Assembly: GCA_031258945.1 (NCBI GenBank)
Contig: JAIRME010000001.1
Location: 1 to 52,925 of the forward strand
DNA length: 52,925 bases
Source of the DNA: Mycoplasmataceae bacterium
GTDB taxonomy: Bacteria; Bacillota_I; Bacilli_A; Mycoplasmatales; Mycoplasmoidaceae
Direction: 5' to 3'
Shown in pieces: positions 40,169-51,669 of this stretch. A model generated the notes under the pieces. The model worked only from the letters and a program-made list of their open reading frames with translations, searched no databases and was not told the origin of the DNA. The number at the start of each line of letters is the position of its first letter. Within the stretch, counting starts at the first letter, position 1. A program made the position numbers and the translations under genes.

Positions 40169-41434
40169 TTAATTTTTCTTAATAAAATCAACGATTTTAT
40201 CAAAATCAATTGTTTCCTGTTTTAAGGTTTTTTGATTTTTAATTACTAATTTATTTTCAGTCAATTCTTTTTCACCTAAAATGATTACAAACCTAGCATT
40301 CAAAGCTTCGGCATAATTAAAACTTTTAGTTAGTTTATAAGCGTCAAATTTACAAACTGCACTAATACCAGAAGAACGTAAATAAGCTAAAATAAGCACA
40401 GGTGTTATTTCGTTTTTTTCATTTAAATTAGCAATGACTACATCAATCGGCTTTTGAATTGGTAATTTAATATTTTCATATTCTAAAATTAATGCTAGTC
40501 TTTCAATTCCCAAAGCGAATCCAACACATGCACATTCTTCTCCACCCAATTCTTTAACTAAATTAGCATATCGTCCGCCACCAATAATAGTTGGCTGCCC
40601 AGACAAGCGTTCATCCGTTGAATTGATTTCAAAAATAAAATTAGTGTAATAATCTAAACCTCTTACTAAATTTGAATCGATTTTAAAAGGAACTTTAGCA
40701 ATTTTTAGAGCATTACAGATTAAGTTAAAATCTTCTTTTTCCTTTGATGATAAGAACTTATCAATTTTAGGAGCGTTTTTAACGAAATCTTTTTTATTAT
40801 CTTCTTTATCATCAAGGATACGTAATGGATTAGTTTCAATTCGAGACTGTGATAATTCAGATAATTGTTTTTTGTAATGAGAAAAATATTCTCTTAATTC
40901 ATTAATTCATTTGTTTCTTGCTTCAAAATTACCAATGTTATTGATAGAAATTTCGAATTTTTTGACTCCAACTGTTCGTAAAATAGACTCAGCCATTAAT
41001 AGCAAATCAATATCATCCAAGACTGAATTGGTATTGATACATTCAACCCCAAATTGGTGAAATTGACGTAATCTACCATTTTGAGGTCTTTCATAGCGGA
41101 ACATGGGACCTGTGTAAGAAAGTTTTATAGGAGATACCAGTTTATTTAGTAATTTTTCTTCTACCACAGCTCGGATGATTCCAGCTGTACCTTCTGGTCT
41201 TAAAACCATATCACGTCCACCTTTATCTTTAAATGCATAGAATTCTTTTTTGACAATATCACTAGTTTCACCTACTGAACGAATAAACAACTCACTGTTT
41301 TCGAAAATAGGTGTTGCAATTTCATGATAACCACTTAATGAGGAAATTAAAAATAATAAATTAGTAAGTGTACGATAATTTTCACTAACTTCTGGTAATC
41401 AATCTTCGGTGCCGCGAGGCTTACTATATTTCAT
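40169..41434 (-). CDS. hisS: Histidyl-tRNA synthetase
   Basis: 421 aa, typical. It opens MKYSKPRGTEDWLPEVSENY (P-R-G-T-x-D), then SGYHEIATPIFENSELFIRS, LRPEGTAGIIRAVVEEKL (motif 2 region), GPMFRYERPQNGRLRQFHQFG and GLDYYTNFIFEI (the LVRGLDYYT histidine motif), GGGRYANLVKELGG and CVGFALGIERL (motif 3). The C-terminal anticodon domain has PIDVVIANL and NARFVIILGEKEL. It charges tRNA-His. A TATAAT box lies 11 bases upstream on the minus strand. It is divergent from secDF. Confidence 0.97.
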
Positions 41435-41445
41435 AATGAAACGTA

Positions 41446-41451
41446 ATTATA
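41446..41451 (-). promoter_or_regulatory. -10 box of hisS
   Basis: The minus strand reads TATAAT 11 bases before the hisS ATG at 41434, giving a leader of about 5 nt. No ribosome site. Confidence 0.5.
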
Positions 41452-41472
41452 ATGATTACTATAAATATTTTA

Positions 41473-41478
41473 TATAAT
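41473..41478 (+). promoter_or_regulatory. -10 box of secDF
   Basis: TATAAT in the plus strand, 24 bases before the secDF ATG. A second box, TATAAC at 41494-41499, is too close (3 bases) to serve this start. Confidence 0.45.
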
Positions 41479-41502
41479 AACCTACCTATTTTTTATAACC
41501 AC

Positions 41503-44500
41503 ATGAAAATTTGACCTTTTAATCGTAGAACAAAGAATAATGATACTAATGGTAGTTCAGATTCTTTTGTGCAATCCACAACAAGAAAAACGAGCTTTGG
41601 TAGTATTTTAAGCTCTTTTATTGTTGCTTTTGTAATTTTGGTAGCTGGTGGTACAGGCATCGGTATTTCCGCTTGAAAACAAACGTTAGGTAGTGAATTT
41701 AGTAAAAGTTATAACATTCGTTTTGAATTAGAGCCGCATAATGAACAAGATTACAATTTTGATCAACCACTTGGGTTAGGAACGGAAACCTATTCAGAAT
41801 TGGCAAAAGATGCAGCCAATGCTTATTCTAAATATTTGAATGAAAAAGGTGTAAACGATATTAATGTTTATCCCGAATGAATCCCTGATAGTAGTAATCC
41901 GAATAATGAGTATGCTGGTCGTATTTTTATTAATGCTATAGTACCAAATGATTACTACTATAACAAAGTGGATGAAAAGCGAATCGAAATTCCAAAGCAA
42001 AATATTTACATGAATTACATGAATTCATCTCGTTTAACTGCTATTATTCAAAAGGATAATAATTCTGAACATAAAATAGCTGTTATTCCGTTAAATCAAT
42101 ACATCGATAATACTCACCCAGCATCTATTAACGGTAAACTTCCCACAGAAGTGGATATTAAATTAAATACATCTTTTGAAGATATTGTGGATGGGTGTTT
42201 TGATGATACTCCTGCGACTGGTACCAACGAAGATAGTACTAATAATTCACAAATATACATTGTGCAAAATTATTATGAATTACTTAATTATTTAACTTTT
42301 GTGTTGCAAGCCGAAGCAGGTTATAAATCAGGAAATACAACATTTACGGAAATTTATCGTTATTTTGGGAATACCGATAATGGTGAATCTAAGTTTTACG
42401 ATGATTATTCCAGCGATCATAGTTTTTCAAAACCAGAAAATGCTAAATTGGGTAATAGCCAACTTTCTGAATATGGTAGTGTTTATTACAATGTAGATAA
42501 TAATGCCGATAAATTAGAAATCCAAGAAAGTTCTGTTAACAACTCTAGTACATGAAATACGACTAATGATGCGCCACTTTATTTTGAATCCAAGAAGGAT
42601 GACAATAATCAATGGTCACCAACTGGTAATATTAATTACAATTTTTTAAATAAATGAATTTTAGCCTTTGGTCAACCAGACAAAAAAGCAGCACAAAGTG
42701 GCGAAGAAGTAGCTAATTCTTTTTTAAAAATTATTCCAAATAAAAATCCTACCAACACCAAGGAAGATAGCAATTGACAATGGTTAACAATTAATGCTTC
42801 AGATCGTTACCAAGCGCGTAACATTGTAAATGGAATCAAAAATTATAATTTTCCTTTGCCTATTAAACCTATTACTTTGAATGGTTACCAAGAAAATAAC
42901 ACCAATTCTATATTCGGCAGTATAGATAACAACACGAATGAAATTAAGCAAAGCTTTGCAAATACTTTATTAGGTTATTCACCAGTAGTTGGTTTGATTA
43001 TTTCGCTTTGTTTAATTATTTTAGGAATTGGGATTATTGTTTCCATATTGTATCGTATACCAGGACTATTTGGTACTATTACAATACTAGGTTCATTTGG
43101 TTTAACGCTAATGATATTAATTCTTTCTAACTATGTTGTTTCTTTAGGTTTGTTTTTAGGTTTGTTAGTAGGTGTACTAGGCTCTTCTTTAGCCATTTTT
43201 AGTTGATGTAGTCGGATAAAAAAATTACATCGGAGTGGCCTATTGTTTGATGTAGCAGTACGCAAGGGAATTAAGCATGGTTTTCTACCAACCATTGATA
43301 TTCATATGATTATGCTTTTGCTTGGTATATGTGTTTCTTATTTTGGTACAAATCAAATAGATCCATTTGGTAATGCTTTGTTGATTTTCAGTATTGTGTC
43401 ATTTGCTATTACCGGATTGATTTGAATGTTGTTAACATTATTACTATTCAATAACCGTATTGGTTCTAAAAAAACTAAGTGATTTTTTAAACCAAAACAC
43501 GAAAAAAATATTCCTATCGTTACGACTAAAAATTACGAAACAATTTATAGTGGTAAATTCGAAACCAAACGTTTTACTTTATTTGGCTGGCGCCAAATTG
43601 TTTGTGCAAGTTTAGTCGGTTTCATTGTTCTTTTAGGTGTCATTCTAATTTTAACTATCGGTGTGCATAGTGCATATTCATTTTATGGTGGTAGCAGATT
43701 AGTAATGAGTGATTTTACTTACGCTTCGCATTCAGCTGATTTTATCGGTTATTCAAATTTAGTCAGATCAGATGGTTTAGTTTATTTATATTATGATCAT
43801 ACTTTTAATCTTGGTAACCTTTCTTGAGTAATACGTCAGGAATTACCAGATAAACCATGACAAAATGATTTTGTTTCGCTTCAGTCAATTAGTTCAACTG
43901 GAATATTAGATTACACTCGCTCTACCATTTACATGTTGCTAATTACTAGTGGCTTGGTTGCTCTTTACTCATTTATTAGATTAAATTGAGTTAGTGTGAT
44001 TGCTGTTTTCTTAGGACTGCTTGCCACACCATTACTAACCATTGGTATTGTTGCAATTTGTCAAATTTACTTTGACGTTTATATTATGATTGCTATCACT
44101 ATCGTTTATGCTTTAAATGCATTCTTGGTTATTCATTTGGTAAGCATACTTAACAATTATTGGATTCGTAAACAAATATTTACCACCCAAGATCTACGTA
44201 AAATATTTAATGCAGAATTTAAAAATAGCTTTATTTTCTTTGCTTGATGCTATGGTATTTTAGTAGGAACATTTTTAATTATGTTATTGGTAAATACAGT
44301 TTCAATAATTTGGTTTATCATCATTATTATTATTGGCATATTTGCATCGATACCTACTATTTATGCCGTTGTACCTATTTGTTTATATGCTTTCATACGT
44401 TTACGTTATCGTTATTTAACATCAAATAATTTTGAAAATCCATTATTACGTAAAAATTATGATGCAATTGATGAACAATTAATTGACGGGATTAATCAAT

Positions 44501-44526
44501 TTAAACGTAAAATTCCGGTGTTATAG
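41503..44526 (+). CDS. secDF: SecDF fusion protein (protein translocase subunit)
   Basis: 1007 aa, open with TGA as Trp. A first helix (about residues 34-52, SILSSFIVAFVILVAGGTGI) is followed by a large P1-like ectodomain with RFELEPHN and many polar residues, then five clustered helices from about residue 490 (PVVGLIISLCLIILGIGIIV, GTITILGSFGLTLMILILSN, LGLFLGLLVGVLGSSLAIFS and others). A second helix group follows a smaller second ectodomain and ends in FIIFIIIIGIF-like segments. This SecD-then-SecF order and duplicated topology define the SecDF fusion of Mollicutes, which uses proton or Na+ flow to pull exported proteins. The two halves are diverged. A TATAAT box is at 41473. Confidence 0.78.
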
Positions 44527-44549
44527 TAGTAACTTTTTTAGGAGAATTG

Positions 44550-47414
44550 ATGGAATTACAAAATAAAGAATGATATCAAGTCAGTATAAATGATACATTG
44601 AAAGATTTTAATGTTAATAACGATGGTTTGTCAGACCAAGAAGTTTTGCACCGACGTCAAACATTTGGTTTTAATACATTACAGCAAAAAGAAAAACGCG
44701 GTATTTTCAAAGTGGTTTTAGATCAATTTAAAGATATCATGATTATTATTTTAATTTTCGCTGCATTGTTGGGGATCGTTTTTGGTATTGTCAAAAAAAT
44801 ACAAGGTGAACATGAATGATATGTGGAATTAATTGAAGGCTTTGTTATTTTTATCATCGTTATTATTAACGGCACAATTGGTGCAATCCAAGAAGTTCGT
44901 GCATCCAATGCATTAGAAGCGCTAAAAAAAATTGGTGCCCCTACTTCGCGAATTATACGTAACAATAAAACTATGATAATTCCTTCTAGTGAAATAGTTT
45001 TGGGAGACATCGTCTATGTTGAAGACGGTTCAATCGTACCAGCTGACTTGCGTTTAATTGAATCTAGTAATTTAAAAATTCAAGAGGCTTCACTTACCGG
45101 TGAATCGGTACCAGTTGAAAAAGAGGCAAAAAAATCTTATAACCAATCTTTACCATTAGGCGATCGTAAAAACATGTGTTATAGTTCGTCAATTGTTACC
45201 TACGGTAACGGTGTTGGTGTAGCGGTAGCCATTGGTATGAATACTGAAGTTGGTAAAATTGCTAAAATGTTAAATGAACAAGATGAGCAAGAAACACCAA
45301 TTAAAAAGAAATTAAATAAAATTGGTAAATTTTTAAGTGTTATTGGTGGTGTTACAGCAGCATTAGTTTTAATCATTGGATTTGCTACATATAGTTGAAC
45401 AGATGCGAGTGATAAATTTGGATGGTTGCAACCATTAATGCTAGCAATTACATTAGCCGTAGCTGTTATTCCAGAAGGATTACCAGCGACCGCTACAATT
45501 GTTATGTCGTTAGGAGTGCAAAGGATGGCAAAGAAAAATGCTATTGTAAGAAAACTACCAGTGGTTGAAACATTAGGTAATGCTACAGTTATTTGTAGTG
45601 ATAAAACCGGAACCTTAACGTTGAATCAAATGACTGTTATAAATGTATTAAATGCAGATGATATTCTTAATAAAGAAATCCCGTCAATTGAAGAAGCCAA
45701 AAATCATATTAATGAATATAAAGATATCATTGTAGCTGGAGTTTTATGTAACAATGCTCAATTAGATGAAAAAAATCCAACTATTACTATTGGCGACCCT
45801 ACTGAAGGAGCGTTGTTAAACCTAGCTGCTAGTTTTAAAATGAGTTACAAAGATTTAAGAATTCAATACCCACGCTTATATGAACAACCATTTGATTCTA
45901 TTAGAAAACGTATGTCTAGTTTGCACAATTATGAGGGTAAACAATATTTATTTACTAAAGGAGCGGCAGAAGAGTTATTGCAAAAAGCTAAATATATTTT
46001 AACTAAAGATGGTATCCGTGATCTTACTAAAGAAGATATTCAAATCATTGAAGAGATGATTCACATTATGTCGTCCAAAGCATTACGTGTATTGGGCTTT
46101 GCAAAGACAATTTATAGTGAATCAATAAATAATGGAGAAGACTTAGAAAAAGGATTGGTATTCATTGGTTTGACAGGAATGATTGATCCGCCTCGAAAAG
46201 AAGTTATTGAAGCGATTAAAACATGTCACAATGCAGGAATTAAAACAATCATGATTACAGGCGATCATAAAATTACTGCCAAAGTAATTGCGACTGAATT
46301 AGGAATGTTTGTTGAAGGAGTTAATACGCACGAAGAATTATCAGAATCAATTGAGACTTTTAAAACAGAAAGAGTAGTAGGTAAGGAATTAGGTTTATTA
46401 AAAAAAGGCAACATTGTTATTACCGGAGAAGAATTGGATAAAATGAGTGATGAAGAATTACAAAAGGTAATTAATAAAACTACTGTTTTCGCCCGCGTAT
46501 CACCAAGCGCTAAATTAAGAATTGTCAAAGTATTACAAGCGAATAATGAAGTTGTTGCCATGACGGGTGACGGAGTAAATGATGCACCTGCACTTAAGAG
46601 TGCAAACATTGGAATTGCAATGGGGTTATCAGGTACAGATGTAGCTAAAGATGCTTCTGATATGATTTTATTGGATGATAATTTTACTACTATTGAAGGA
46701 GCAATTTTTGAAGGTAGACGAATTTATCGTAATATTCAAAAAGTCATTCAATATTTAATTGCAGGTAATGTTGCTGAAATTTTAGTTGTGTTAGTAGTAT
46801 TTATCGCAGGTGCTATTGCTATATCTATGGGGGCAAAACTTAATGGGAACAAAATGTTCCCTGATGTTTTAAATCCAATTCAACTTTTAGTTATTAATGT
46901 TTTAACAGAAACTATTCCTTGTATTGCCTTAGGATTAGATCCAGCTGAAAAGGATATTATGAAACGGCAGGCACAAGTAGTTCAAAATTTATTTGATAAA
47001 AAGTTATTAATGCGTATAGTTTGGCAAGGGGCGTATTTATTTTTACTTGGTTTGATAGCCTATTTATTAGGAAATTTTGCTTTAAAGAATCAGTTTGGGG
47101 GTGATGTCAAATACAACGGTATGACGATGGCTTTTTTGACAATTGCTATCTCACAAACTTTTCACTCTTTAAACATGCGTTCTAACACCATTTCCATTTT
47201 TTCTAAAGACAACCAAAAAAATTTATTACTCCCTTTGTTAATGAGTACATCGATTATTTTAATTGTAATTTTAGCAATGATTAGCATGTATGGACATGGC
47301 AATTCAATTTTGGGAATGAATCAGATGCAATGAGGTCCATGATTAATTACAATAGGGTTGGCAATTTCTATCGTTCCCGCAGTAGAGACTGCTAAAATTT
47401 TTCATATTAATTAA
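44550..47414 (+). CDS. P-type IIA cation-transporting ATPase (Ca2+-type likely)
   Basis: 954 aa. The N-terminal cation_ATPase_N region (LKDFNVNNDGLSDQEVLHRR, FGFNTLQQKEK) precedes M1-M2, the TGES actuator motif (EASLTGESVPVEK), the M4 ion site PEGLPA (about residue 308), DKTGTLT with phospho-Asp at about 351, KGAAEELL (nucleotide domain), MITGDHKITA, TGDGVNDAPALK and a six-helix C-terminus with NVLTETIPCIALGLDP. P-E-G-L-P-A and the C-terminal helices place it in the SERCA/Na,K group, most often Ca2+-exporting in Mollicutes. TAGGAG precedes the ATG. It may work with the exchanger-family protein at 51670. Confidence 0.9.
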
Positions 47415-47463
47415 TTTACACATTAGAATATACTAAGCATTTATAGTTTAAGGATATTGATCA

Positions 47464-47940
47464 ATGGAACAACAAAAAAATTTATTAACAATTGAAGGCA
47501 AAGATAAGTTAGAAAAAGAATTACGAGATTTAATCGATACCAAGCGACCAGCTATTATTAAATCCATTCAAGAAGCACGCGAACAAGGTGATTTAAGCGA
47601 GAATGCGGATTATGACGCAGCTAAAAATAGACAAGCTGAAATTGAGAGCCGCATTAAAGAAATTCAAAATATTTTAGATCATGCAGAAATTATCACTGAA
47701 AGTACTAAAGATGATCGAAAAGTAAAAGTTGGTAGTAAAGTGACCATTCAAGATTTAAGCGAAGATGAAGAATATACCTATGAAATTGTTGGTGAAGTAG
47801 AAGCCAATCCTGATCAAAACAAAATATCTAATTTATCAGCTCTAGCCAAATCCATTTTAAATAAAACGATTGGCACCACAGTTGAAGTCCATGGTGTGGA
47901 AGAATCATATAAAGTTAAAATTAAAAAAATTGAAAACTAG
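47464..47940 (+). CDS. greA: Transcription elongation factor GreA
   Basis: 158 aa, usual length. The N-terminal coiled coil holds the family signature LTIEGKDKLEKELRDLIDTK, EAREQGDLSENADYDAAKNR (the loop with D and E that reaches the RNA polymerase active site), and QAEIESRIKEIQNILDHAEI; the C-terminal FKBP-like domain has VKVGSKVTIQDL, YEIVGEVEANPDQNKIS and SALAKSILNKTIGTTVEV. It stimulates cleavage of backtracked transcripts. AAGGA lies ten bases before the ATG. It is preceded by 49 bp containing a TATACT-like -10. Confidence 0.97.
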   Translation: MEQQKNLLTIEGKDKLEKELRDLIDTKRPAIIKSIQEAREQGDLSENADYDAAKNRQAEIESRIKEIQNILDHAEIITESTKDDRKVKVGSKVTIQDLSEDEEYTYEIVGEVEANPDQNKISNLSALAKSILNKTIGTTVEVHGVEESYKVKIKKIEN

Positions 47941-47963
47941 TTAAAATTTATAGAGCTTCTTTC

Positions 47964-49223
47964 ATGAATAAATATTTAAAACTAATAAGTAAAAATAATC
48001 ATGGTATTTATAAAATGAGTAAAAAAGCCGTTTGGATTACTTGTGGCACAATTTTAGGTTTATTAATTATTTTAATGACGATTGCTGCTTTTTATGATTA
48101 TCAAATTGATTGGATTCTAGCACGACCAGAGTTGCCAGACTCAGCGAGTGGGTTTGTTTATACTAATGATGTATTTGCGAGAATCATGGAAATAGTAGGT
48201 ACCGGCCCTTGCATTTTAGCAACGGTGGTGGCTTTAATAATTTTTAATCAAAATGCCTATAAAATTAAATCTAGAATATGAACAGGGGTTGTACGTTATG
48301 GTACAATCATCATTGCTATAGGTTGAGTAGTTTATTCATGTTTCTTTCAATTTTTTCCGTTAATGATAGTATCTTTTGTAGGAGTGGCTCGTTATAGTCA
48401 AATTAGTCCATTAGATAGTTATGGCCAAATTAAAGATGCATTAACTTTTTGAACATTTATTGGATTAGGTTTAATATTTAGTATTTTGTTTATTGTTCCG
48501 ACATGATTAATTTTAAGACGCATTAGTTTGCAAACGATGTCTGAACTATTGAGATATGCTTTTATTTTAACATCAGCTAGTGTAGTCGCTATTTTACTTG
48601 TGGAAATAGCCATTAAACCAACTTTACAAAGAGAACGTTTTCGTTTTTTAATGTCTAATGGTGTAGTTAATCCAACTGACATGTGAGTTGTACCAATTTG
48701 AACTTCACAAAAAGTGGTGTTATTAGATGGCTCTATAAAATGAATACCAATAAGTACATCATTTTATTTCAGCCCTTTAGAATTAGATACTAGTGGTAAT
48801 ATCATTGGTATTGGTGCCAATGATCCGAACGGAGGTTTCCACCCATGGTATGCTTTACCATACACGCCGTATGGTTATGGTGCAACCGGGAATTTACCTT
48901 TTATTAGTGAAGACGCTTCCAAATCTTTTCCTAGCGGTCATGAAACAATGGCTGCAGTAGGTTTTTATTCATTAGTGTCATTACCATTTACAGTGCGTTC
49001 GTTGAATACTAAAAAAATTCGTCGTACTTTATTCATTGTAGCAGTTTGTGGAGCTGGTTTAGTAGCGTTTGGTCGTTTATTAGCCGGAGCACATTACTTA
49101 AGTGATGTAACAATAGGTAGTTTAATTGCGATCAGTTTATTAATTATTTTTCATTGTAAATACTGTTATGGGTCCAAGCATTTAGATCTTTGAACTAATT
49201 TGAAAATTAATATACATCATTAA
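47964..49223 (+). CDS. PAP2-family membrane phosphatase
   Basis: 419 aa with about six or seven membrane helices, and a long extracytoplasmic loop (WTSQKVVLLDGSIKWIPIST...FHPWYALPYTPYGYGATG). The three phosphatase motifs are present: KPTLQRERFR (K-x6-R pattern, motif 1), FPSGHETMAA (P-S-G-H, motif 2) and GRLLAGAHYLSDV (R-x5-H-x3-D, motif 3; the usual leading Ser is Gly). Such enzymes remove phosphate from phosphatidic acid, PGP or undecaprenyl-PP; the substrate here is unknown. Motif 1 lies far upstream of motif 2 compared with short PAP2 proteins. A Met at 48015 is an alternative start. Confidence 0.85.
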
Positions 49224-49231
49224 AAATATAT

Positions 49232-49444
49232 ATGTTACATACTATTTTAACTTCAACTACTTCACATTCAGTCAATTGATTTTTAATTATTGGATTGAGC
49301 ATTCTTATTGCTTTACCACTCATTGCTTCAAGTATCATTATTCCTATTTTACTAGCTATACACAAACGTCAAAATAAACTAATTCAAAACCATGGGTCTA
49401 AAAGTAGCTATAAAAAAACAAGAAAGCGCCGCACACGAAAATAA
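49232..49444 (+). CDS. Small single-TM protein, 70 aa
   Basis: The ORF begins MLHTILTSTTSHSVNWFLII and has one long hydrophobic helix (FLIIGLSILIALPLIASSII plus IPILLA), followed by a strongly basic C-terminus (KRQNKLIQNHGSKSSYKKTR then KRRTRK). A TGA gives one Trp. A basic tail after a single helix suggests a cytoplasmic C-terminus. There is no ribosome site, and the gene lies 8 bp after the PAP2 phosphatase, so co-expression is likely. I cannot name a family. Confidence 0.55.
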
Positions 49445-49464
49445 GAATAATCATAATTTTATTG

Positions 49465-49470
49465 TATAAC
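49465..49470 (+). promoter_or_regulatory. Candidate -10 box of the lipoprotein gene
   Basis: TATAAC, six bases before the GTG at 49477 and with no ribosome site, again implying a near-leaderless start. Confidence 0.4.
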
Positions 49471-49476
49471 TTGAAT

Positions 49477-50178
49477 GTGATAAAAATACGTTTTTTGACA
49501 ACGATAGGATTAATATCAACCGGTTTAATTATTACTAGTTTTTTTTCAACTGGTTGTAGTAGTTCTGTCCATTCTGAATTATTTTTTAGTTCTACTGGTG
49601 ATAAATTTTATGATGAAGTGACTAGTAAAGAATTTTATAAAAATTATGTTTCTAATAAAGGCAAACCACAAAATTATTCTAAAGAAAGAAGTAGTTCGCC
49701 AGATGTTTGTAAGAAAATTAATTCTTTGCTTAAACCGAAAGATATGATTTTTTTAATGGCTTATGACGTTCTTCAAATGTTTGATGATAACGAAGAAGAT
49801 ATTCGAAGTAATTGTGCCAATGTCACATTACATGTAGATAAATTTAATGACGAATCGTTTAGCATCTCACAATTTTGAACTGACAAGAGTTACCAATGAT
49901 CTGGTTCGGCAGACTTAGGGGCGAATTGTGTTGCTTACACATTAAATGATACATGTATTAAAGTTAGCGAAGTGGGTGTAAATGTTCAAGACGGTAGTTG
50001 AAAAATTGTATTTTCACCTGTTACACCTGAACCAAAATTGGCCATTGTTCGTTATTCACTCCCTGGAAAAACATATCATACTCCAGATTATGGAGAAAGG
50101 TCTTTTTTTACTTGAACATTACCACTTTATGCTGCTGAAATGTTATTCCCAGGTTGGGAAATGCCAATAATTATTTAA
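49477..50178 (+). CDS. Lipoprotein, 233 aa, unknown function
   Basis: A signal peptide (IRFLTTIGLISTGLIITSFF) ends in a lipobox STGC, so Cys would be lipidated and the protein held at the outer face of the membrane. The mature part has three further cysteines (DVCKKINSLL, RSNCANVTLHVD, LGANCVAYTLNDTCIKVSEV) and an Ig/beta-sandwich-like end (WKIVFSPVTPEPKLAIVRYS). In-frame TTG codons at 49462 and 49471 are alternative starts. It lies 11 bp before the SGNH-like lipoprotein and shares a LFFSS stretch soon after the lipidated Cys (SELFFSSTGD versus TNLFFSSNNW), so the two may be paralogous at the N-terminus. Confidence 0.7.
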
Positions 50179-50189
50179 GGTAAATAATT

Positions 50190-51668
50190 GTGAAAGGCAA
50201 GAAAAAAGCAATAATTTTGTTACCTCTAGTATCTACTACTATTGCTATTCCCTTTGTTTCCACTTCATGTATTTATCCTAACAAATTTCTAAATGTAGAT
50301 GTAACTGACACCAATTTATTTTTTAGTTCCAATAATTGATTATTAAAAGATATAAATGGCAAAAAGGTGATGAGTACTTATCCTGGCGGTGCTTACATTA
50401 AGGTAGCTTTTGTTGGTAGCACTATTGGATTGGATGTCTATTGTACTTCTTCTTTCCCAAAACGCATTACATTTGCTTGTTATATTGATGGGAATGATAC
50501 TCCAATTGTTAAATCTTTGTCTCAAGCTTTGGGTAATATTTTAATTTTTACTGATACGTTAGCAGAAAACCAAGTTCACACTGCTAAAATTTGCATTAGA
50601 ACTATTAAACAAGAAAACTCTACACAAAATCGTTTTGTGTGGCCTGATGTAATTTTTGTGCAAAATATTTGCATTCAAAAAGACAAATCATTAATTGACC
50701 CAAAGAGTGAACAAAGTCATTATTTTGTCAAAGATAAGAATGTTTTAATTTATGGTGATGATTATCTTGAACCACAAACTGTTGGTTCTGATTTAGAAAG
50801 CAACGCTTTATTATGAGAACAATATGGTTATGAATATTCACTTATTGGTTGAACTGGTGCATTTGTCACAAGAATGAATGGTAATTTTCATGCACCACAA
50901 TTTTATAATCCTAATGAACCCTTCAGTAAACAAACATTTTGGAATCAATACAATTTAATTGATTCCAGAATAGATAATGATCATAAATTTCTTATTAAAC
51001 CAGATTTAATTATTGTAAATCTTGGTATGCAAGATGCTTTAAATAATGTATTCCCTAGTGAAATTGTAACAACGCTAACAAGTTGAATAGAATGCATGCT
51101 TTCAATTTATGAAGATGATACACCTCCCATTATGTTGCAAATGCCTTATTTTTTTGATAAACCTAACTATGCAAACTATCAACAAGCATATACCGATATG
51201 TATGAAACTCTTTATTCTAAAGATAACCTAAAATTATCTTTGATGGATTTAAGTCGTGGTGCCGATATAACAATTTTTTATCAATCGGATGATAAAATTC
51301 ATCCAAATGTCTCTGGTTATAAAAGTCTAAGTCAACTAATGGAACTTGCTCTTACCCCAACTACACCTTTAGATTTTAATGTAACTAGTACAACTATTGG
51401 CGAGATAAATATTAGTTGTAATACACAAAAACAAAAATATCAAATTACACCGATTATTACTCATTATGAAGTGACATGAAAATCAAAAGACTCTCCTATT
51501 TGAGGCGGTTGGGTTTCATATGATTATGATCCAGTTTCTGCATCTTTTACGGGTAAGATATCTGGTTTGAATAGTGGAACAACATATCAAGTGAAAATGC
51601 GATCAGTTAATAATCTAATAAATGCTGTTTCAACCGAAACAGAAATAAAAGAAGTAATGGTCTCATAA
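50190..51668 (+). CDS. SGNH/CE2-like lipoprotein with FN3 domain; catalytic Ser replaced
   Basis: 492 aa. Signal peptide (IILLPLVSTTIAIPFVSTSC) with lipobox STSC. A beta-sandwich (about 60-165: GAYIKVAFVGSTIGLDVYCT, ITFACYIDGND) resembles the N-domain of CE2 acetylesterases. The SGNH part has IYGDDYLEP at residues 188-195, where the family expects G-D-S, then NLGMQDA (block III, about 277) and DKIHPNVSGY (block V, D368 and H371). A C-terminal FN3-like domain (about 388-490: THYEVTWKSKDSPIWGGWVS, ISGLNSGTTYQVKMRSVNN) ends the protein. Block V is intact but the nucleophile position is Asp (GAT), so hydrolase activity is doubtful; a carbohydrate-binding or adhesion role is possible. It starts at GTG with AAGG upstream. 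Confidence 0.7.
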
Positions 51669-51669
51669 T

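Noticed and set aside
41435-41502. T-box leader upstream of hisS
   Set aside because: The 68-bp gap is too short and has only promoter boxes.
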